Shown: positions 25,262-29,055 of the stretch, piece after piece
How the letters are laid out: every line of letters begins with the position of its first letter
How positions within the stretch are numbered: the stretch's first letter is position 1
From: JAJNBD01 sp964471475
Lineage (GTDB): Bacteria > Pseudomonadota > Gammaproteobacteria > CAISUE01
Direction: 5' to 3'
Length of the DNA: 29,055 bases
Assembly: GCA_964471475.1 (NCBI GenBank)
Contig: CAYYFQ010000024.1
Span: 1 to 29,055 of the forward strand
Notes under the pieces: model-generated
What the model was told of the DNA's origin: nothing
Database searches by the model: none
Seen by the model: the letters and a program-made list of their open reading frames with translations, nothing else
Made by a program: the position numbers and the translations under genes

Positions 25262-26884
25262 ATGATAACACTTGAAAGCGTAGAGTTATTTCTCACAAAA
25301 AACAAGCTAGTGCTTAGTAGAAGAGAAGAAAAAAAATTACATTCTTTTTTAAAAGAAAGCGAGCCAAATAAAAAATTTAGTTATTTTATAGAAGGTATTT
25401 TTTCTCCTCTCGAAAAAGTAGGGCTATTTGCTCAGTATGAAGAAGGTTGGAGTTATATAGAAACAGCCCTCTTGGAAAACTATACTCATCATTTATTGGC
25501 TACAAATAATATAAATTCTATCGCCATTTCGATAGCGAATGTATTACTTGCCCCAAGCTTATGGTTAACACCTCAATTGCTTACACTTATTCAATTGATA
25601 CTAGAAACTTATGGAGGTTTAACGAAAAAACAGATTAATAAAGAGATATTAATTATTCAACAATCCGTATATCAATCATTGCGTTGTATTATTGAAACTT
25701 GTTTGACACAAGAAACATGTGATGCGTCTCTTTTTGACATATTTCATAAGGTATTGATACTTGTAGATGCTTTTTCCTTGTTAAAACGAAGAAACCCTGA
25801 TCATTATCGTGTTGATTATTTTGATCAAGAAATTATGATGCAAAAAAAACAGTTGTACACGTTAATGGCTATAAGATATCAAATGGCAAGGAATGTAGAA
25901 AAAGCCACAGAATGTTTGCAGATAGCTTTTGGTAAAACGGTACCAGAACGGTTAATTGTTTTTTTTAATCCTGAAACAACAGAAGAACAACTACAACATT
26001 TATTTAATTGGATTCGCACCCAACCCTTGTGTGTAGACCAAGAAGATCGTTTTTGGGAGCGTATTCCTGATCGCTTTTTTACGGAAGCTTGTTCTATTGC
26101 GGAGTTAAATGAGTATTTGCAACAAGCAAACTTGCAATTAACAACGGAGTTACGAGAAAAGATAAGCAATTTATTATTGCAATATCATAATGAAGTGTTT
26201 TTAAAGAAAAAACCTTGTAATTTAGAGATGGCCTTAGACACAATTCCTTCAGACGCTACGTTTAATAGGATTATTTATAGTCAATGCATGCCATGCGCAA
26301 CAAAATTAGTTTTATTTAAATTGCTAGTGTCTTTAGTGCCTTTAACACAAGTATGTATTTACAATATGTTGAAAACTATTGTTGATAATCGACAAGAGTA
26401 TGAAAAAATATCTTCGTTTGAAAAAAACTTGATTTGTACTCTCATGAAGCTTTGTTTATCGTGGTGTTTAGATCACTACGATGCTTTAGAAGCCTGTGCT
26501 CGAATCGAGGCTCTACAACCGGGAGACTCGGCAGATACTACATTTAACTCAACCAGCAGTGATGGAGGTGATGGCGAGCATTCTGTGCTGTTTGGAGAAG
26601 AAATGGATGACAGTGATGATGGCCTTGATGATTTATTATCTCCTGCCAGAACGGTTTCGGCTGCTCATGAACATCCTCCTGTATTAAACCTTGAACCTGC
26701 ACCAATAGTAGACCATATACCTACCCCTCCTCCTGTTGAGGCAGTAAATAGTGATAGTGCTTGGTACCCTCAAACGCATTTTGGATTAGGATTACGCCAC
26801 CGTCGAGTCTTTTGTTCACCTGATGAGGGTTGTTCTAAGATGCAGATAGAACAACATGAGCCTAAAACAGCAGGCCCCTCGTAA
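25262..26884 (+). CDS. Unknown 540-aa helical protein with acidic Pro-rich tail, effector-like
   Basis: No family recognised. The first 416 residues appear almost entirely helical, with many Leu/Ile and unusually many Cys for a cytoplasmic protein (for example CMPC at about 346-349 and several Cys around 380-410). No transmembrane segment is certain. From about residue 417 the sequence is disordered: a Ser/Gly/Asp stretch, a strongly acidic block (EEMDDSDDGLDD), a Pro-rich block with Thr-Pro-Pro-Pro, then Arg-His-Arg-Arg and a C-terminus ending in Gly-Pro-Ser. Ribosome-site support is modest (TTGGGG about 14 bases upstream). An extended -10-like TGCTAAAAT lies about 70 bases upstream. The gene is alone between two hairpins. 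An effector role is a guess from style and neighbours. Confidence 0.83.
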   Translation: MITLESVELFLTKNKLVLSRREEKKLHSFLKESEPNKKFSYFIEGIFSPLEKVGLFAQYEEGWSYIETALLENYTHHLLATNNINSIAISIANVLLAPSLWLTPQLLTLIQLILETYGGLTKKQINKEILIIQQSVYQSLRCIIETCLTQETCDASLFDIFHKVLILVDAFSLLKRRNPDHYRVDYFDQEIMMQKKQLYTLMAIRYQMARNVEKATECLQIAFGKTVPERLIVFFNPETTEEQLQHLFNWIRTQPLCVDQEDRFWERIPDRFFTEACSIAELNEYLQQANLQLTTELREKISNLLLQYHNEVFLKKKPCNLEMALDTIPSDATFNRIIYSQCMPCATKLVLFKLLVSLVPLTQVCIYNMLKTIVDNRQEYEKISSFEKNLICTLMKLCLSWCLDHYDALEACARIEALQPGDSADTTFNSTSSDGGDGEHSVLFGEEMDDSDDGLDDLLSPARTVSAAHEHPPVLNLEPAPIVDHIPTPPPVEAVNSDSAWYPQTHFGLGLRHRRVFCSPDEGCSKMQIEQHEPKTAGPS

Positions 26885-26970
26885 TCACAGTGAAACGTAT
26901 GTATTGTATTTGTTGAATTGTATTTTTAATTTCTTTAATAAAAGAATGCTCAGCTGTAGAAAAATGACGC

Positions 26971-26990
26971 GCCATTTATAATGGCTTTCT
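26971..26990 (+). terminator. Weak hairpin after the 540-aa gene
   Basis: GCCATT / AATGGC stem with a 3-base loop followed by TTTCT, 86 bases after the stop codon. Small and with a short T-run, so only a possible terminator. Confidence 0.35.
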
Positions 26991-27051
26991 GGTAATATTC
27001 TAACGCTTGTTGGCGCCGTTGATGCCAATCCTGAAACAAAATGGAAAGATC

Positions 27052-27645
27052 ATGAAGCAACACATATCAAAAAATAACATGGCGCCGAAGCGCTGTGATT
27101 GGGTGAGTGCAGAACCTATCTATAGGGATTATCACGATCACGAATGGGGCGTCCCTATTTTTGATGATCGTTTATTATTTGAATTTTTAATTTTAGAAGG
27201 CATGCAAGCCGGTTTAAGTTGGTTAACTATTTTAAAAAAGCGTGACAATTTTCGCGCGTGTTTTGATCATTTTGACGTACAAAAAATCGCGCATTATGAT
27301 CAGAAAAAAATCGATATCTTACTCAAAAATCCAGGTATTATTCGTAACCAATTAAAAATTCAATCCGTCATAACGAATGCGCAAGCGGTTTTGGAGTTGC
27401 AAAAACATTTATCCTTGTCAGATTATTTGTGGAAATTTGTTGATGGAAAGCCCATCGTGAATCATTGGGAAACAAAAGCGGCCATTCCAACCCGCACTGG
27501 TGTTTCGGATGCTTTATCTAAAGATTTAAAAAAACGCGGTTTCAAATTTGTAGGAACCACGATTTGTTATGCCTTTATGCAAGCGATAGGTATGGTGAAT
27601 GATCACACGGTGGATTGTTTTAAGTGTGAGGCAAATCAACGCTAG
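27052..27645 (+). CDS. tag: DNA-3-methyladenine glycosylase I
   Basis: 198 aa from the ATG at 27052, preferred because GGAAAG lies 4-9 bases upstream; the frame is open 15 codons further from a TTG, and an ATG nine codons later (27079) is also possible. The Zn-binding residues of Tag are all present: Cys15 and His28 (same 13-residue spacing as Cys4/His17 in E. coli), and the C-terminal NDHTVDC His and Cys. The catalytic region EGMQAGLSW and the SDALSKDLKKRGFKFVGTT block match E. coli Tag closely. The enzyme excises 3-methyladenine from alkylated DNA. The gene stands alone between two unknown effector-like genes and is followed by a GC-rich stretch. Confidence 0.95.
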   Translation: MKQHISKNNMAPKRCDWVSAEPIYRDYHDHEWGVPIFDDRLLFEFLILEGMQAGLSWLTILKKRDNFRACFDHFDVQKIAHYDQKKIDILLKNPGIIRNQLKIQSVITNAQAVLELQKHLSLSDYLWKFVDGKPIVNHWETKAAIPTRTGVSDALSKDLKKRGFKFVGTTICYAFMQAIGMVNDHTVDCFKCEANQR

Positions 27646-27820
27646 CGAGCCTGAATGGAAGAAGCGTTAGCGACGAGCAGGCGAGCCCGCAGGAGCCGCT
27701 CCAGCGCGCGGAGTCGCGCGCGTACAAAAGGCGGCGTCCAGTCATTGTGGAAGCTCATTGAGCGAGCAAAGTGAGGTATCAATGAGCGGACGCAGGGCGG
27801 CTGCGGTATAAAATGTAGTA
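27646..27820. other. GC-rich structured intergenic element
   Basis: Directly after tag the base composition jumps: about 75% G+C at 27661-27720 against roughly 38% around it. It contains CGCGCG-GAGT-CGCGCG and GGAG/CTCC hairpins. A longer structure has an outer GCGTCC / GGACGC stem (27734-27739 with 27788-27793) enclosing a perfect inner GCTCATTGA / TCAATGAGC stem (27753-27761 with 27779-27787). No coding frame of useful length is apparent. It may be a dispersed GC-rich repeat, a small RNA or imported DNA. Confidence 0.55.
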
Positions 27821-27833
27821 GCTCAAACTTGAG

Positions 27834-27868
27834 CTGACAGTTCCCGGTTTTTTGGAAGTGACTGTCAG
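27834..27868. repeat. Inverted repeat, possible terminator or insertion-sequence end relic
   Basis: CTGACAGT (27834-27841) and ACTGTCAG (27861-27868) form an 8-bp stem with an inner TTCC/GGAA pairing around a T6 run. A second small palindrome, AGCTCAA / TTGAGCT, lies just upstream (27820-27835). Its position downstream of tag and of the convergent 341-aa gene suits a terminator; the sequence also has the look of an IS terminus. Confidence 0.45.
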
Positions 27869-27922
27869 ATTAAGTCGAGACTAATACATTTAAAACGATA
27901 AGGCAGTATTCTAAAAACAAGC

Positions 27923-28948
27923 TTAGTAGCTTTTTCGTTCGGTATTATTGGTATTAAAAGAAGGAGCTGCTCCATCTTGTTGTTCGGTATCATCGGTGTT
28001 AAAAGAAGAACCTGCTCCACCTTGTCGTTCGAAACATCGCCATGCGTCAATCTCCATGCTACGAGTGAAAGACAAAGGTTCGTCGCTTTCTGTACCATCA
28101 TCACTAAAAATAGTTTTTTGTCGAGTTTTTCTTCTTGAAGTTACCCTTGCAGTTTGATGCTCTTCTTGATTAGGAGTAGGCCAAATTTTTTGAAGTTCTT
28201 TAAGAGCATCTTTCTCTTCTTCAGAGGCTTGATTAACAGTAGAATTTTGCAGTGCGGGGAGATCTAGATTGGCAGGTTCTATAGCAACAACGGAAGGAAA
28301 TAAGTGAGACAGCAAAATATCGAATCTCCTCTGCCCCCTATGGGCTTTTTGCTCTCTTTTTTGTTCAACTTCTTTTACAAATACAGGATAGTTTGTTGAA
28401 AAATAAATATTTCTTTCTAATTCCTTAGCTGATTGTACTAGAGAATTAAGGTATTCTGTGTGACCGTCTTTATCAAAAACCTGAAATGGTGTAGAAGGAG
28501 AGAATGGTTGCATCACCAAAAAAAATCGCTCATCTTCAGTGTTATAATGTACGCGCATTTGCTGGTGTTCTGTATAGAACATGTCGGCTACCTTTATATA
28601 ATAATGAAGTTCAGTTTTTATTTTATTGTATTGTGGATCCAACGGGTCGGTTACCTTTCGCGGTATATGCGTCATATACATCAGAAGATATTTTCTTATT
28701 AATTCCTCAACCCTTTCCTTATAAGCCTCTTTTGTCAAATCCACTCCACCCTTATCTATTGCTTCTGCACTAGCCTCAATAAGAAGAGGGTGTAAAGTTT
28801 TTGTAAGATGCTCAACAATTTTGTCTTCAAAGGTTTGCTCAAGCTTGAAATTTTTTGGAAGCTGATAGTGCTCTTTGTTTGTTATCGTAAAAAACCACCG
28901 CATATTATTATTTTCCTCATTGTTATTTGGTTTGACAAGGTCATTCAA
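27923..28948 (-). CDS. Unknown 341-aa protein with a 15-residue tandem repeat at its C-terminus
   Basis: No family recognised. Residues 20-230 look folded, with mixed helices and many aromatic and charged residues; there is no signal peptide or membrane segment. From about residue 235 the sequence is charged and disordered, with a basic cluster SRRKTRQK, an acidic Ser/Asp/Glu stretch, then two tandem copies of a 15-residue unit containing SFNT before the last few residues (RKSY). The ATG at 28948 has no clear ribosome site. An ATG 15 codons later (28903) has GAGG 11 bases upstream and may be the true start. The right edge of the window lies 107 bases upstream, with nothing recognisable between. 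Its style matches the other unknown proteins here. Confidence 0.8.
   Translation of the reverse strand: MNDLVKPNNNEENNNMRWFFTITNKEHYQLPKNFKLEQTFEDKIVEHLTKTLHPLLIEASAEAIDKGGVDLTKEAYKERVEELIRKYLLMYMTHIPRKVTDPLDPQYNKIKTELHYYIKVADMFYTEHQQMRVHYNTEDERFFLVMQPFSPSTPFQVFDKDGHTEYLNSLVQSAKELERNIYFSTNYPVFVKEVEQKREQKAHRGQRRFDILLSHLFPSVVAIEPANLDLPALQNSTVNQASEEEKDALKELQKIWPTPNQEEHQTARVTSRRKTRQKTIFSDDGTESDEPLSFTRSMEIDAWRCFERQGGAGSSFNTDDTEQQDGAAPSFNTNNTERKSY
27937..28026 (-). repeat. Two tandem 45-bp units in the 341-aa gene
   Basis: Units 27937-27981 and 27982-28026, each beginning GTTCGGTAT on the plus strand, differ at about 8 positions and keep frame (15 codons). Divergence between copies indicates an older duplication under coding constraint. 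Confidence 0.8.
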
Positions 28949-29055
28949 AAGGGTAATATTTTTCTACAGTGTAAAGCCTCTTATAACTTAAGGCAAGACA
29001 TAGTCTCTTCCAATACAAGATGAGTCTGAAGGGTATAGCGTGTTTCTAATACAAG

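Noticed and set aside
27007..27051. TTG start 15 codons upstream for tag
   Set aside because: Rare start without a ribosome site; the ATG at 27052 has one and the extension has no family similarity.
28460..28773. 80- and 89-codon plus-strand frames opposite the 341-aa gene
   Set aside because: Antisense to a longer frame with coherent protein character and a tandem repeat in phase; no ribosome sites.

Overview
The window looks like a piece of a low-GC (roughly 38% by eye) gammaproteobacterial chromosome. The housekeeping genes have a gammaproteobacterial character: WaaG, UbiH-type hydroxylase, SufT, NagZ-Hpt, a DUF1820 protein, CorA, glutamine-dependent NadE, Lgt and Tag. The mixture with an LbtU-like outer-membrane protein and many long, unrecognisable, low-complexity-tailed proteins suggests an intracellular or host-associated lineage such as Legionellales (Coxiella/Legionella/Berkiella-like). 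That placement is inference; no rRNA or other taxonomic marker is present.

Left part (1-5978): a membrane GT-C type protein runs off the left edge and is divergent from waaG (LPS core glucosyltransferase). The 3' end of waaG overlaps that of a minus-strand sufT-ubiH pair (Fe-S assembly factor and ubiquinone-ring hydroxylase). Divergent from sufT is a tight pair: a secreted or membrane-tethered TlpA-like thioredoxin and a CPA2 cation/proton antiporter without a regulatory domain.

Middle (6016-12706): a minus-strand run reads DUF1820 protein, nagZ, hpt (peptidoglycan recycling and purine salvage, nagZ/hpt overlapping by 4 bases), then a 612-aa unknown protein. Divergent from it is a corA-nadE pair ending in a terminator that contains the nadE stop codon.

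Right part (12720-29055): accessory in character. It holds an LbtU-like porin, a 123-bp MITE with 15-bp terminal repeats and a 9-bp target duplication, a small secreted protein, a DAACS symporter, a 163-bp long-hairpin repeat, lgt, tag, a GC-rich structured stretch, and five large or medium unknown proteins (377, 1183, 808, 540 and 341 aa). With the 612-aa protein these six unknowns occupy about 40% of the window. They share a style (helical body, Ser/Pro/acidic disordered tail, sometimes two membrane segments plus a coiled coil) that fits secreted host-directed effectors, but no secretion signal can be proven by eye. I saw no tRNA, rRNA, CRISPR array or intact transposase.
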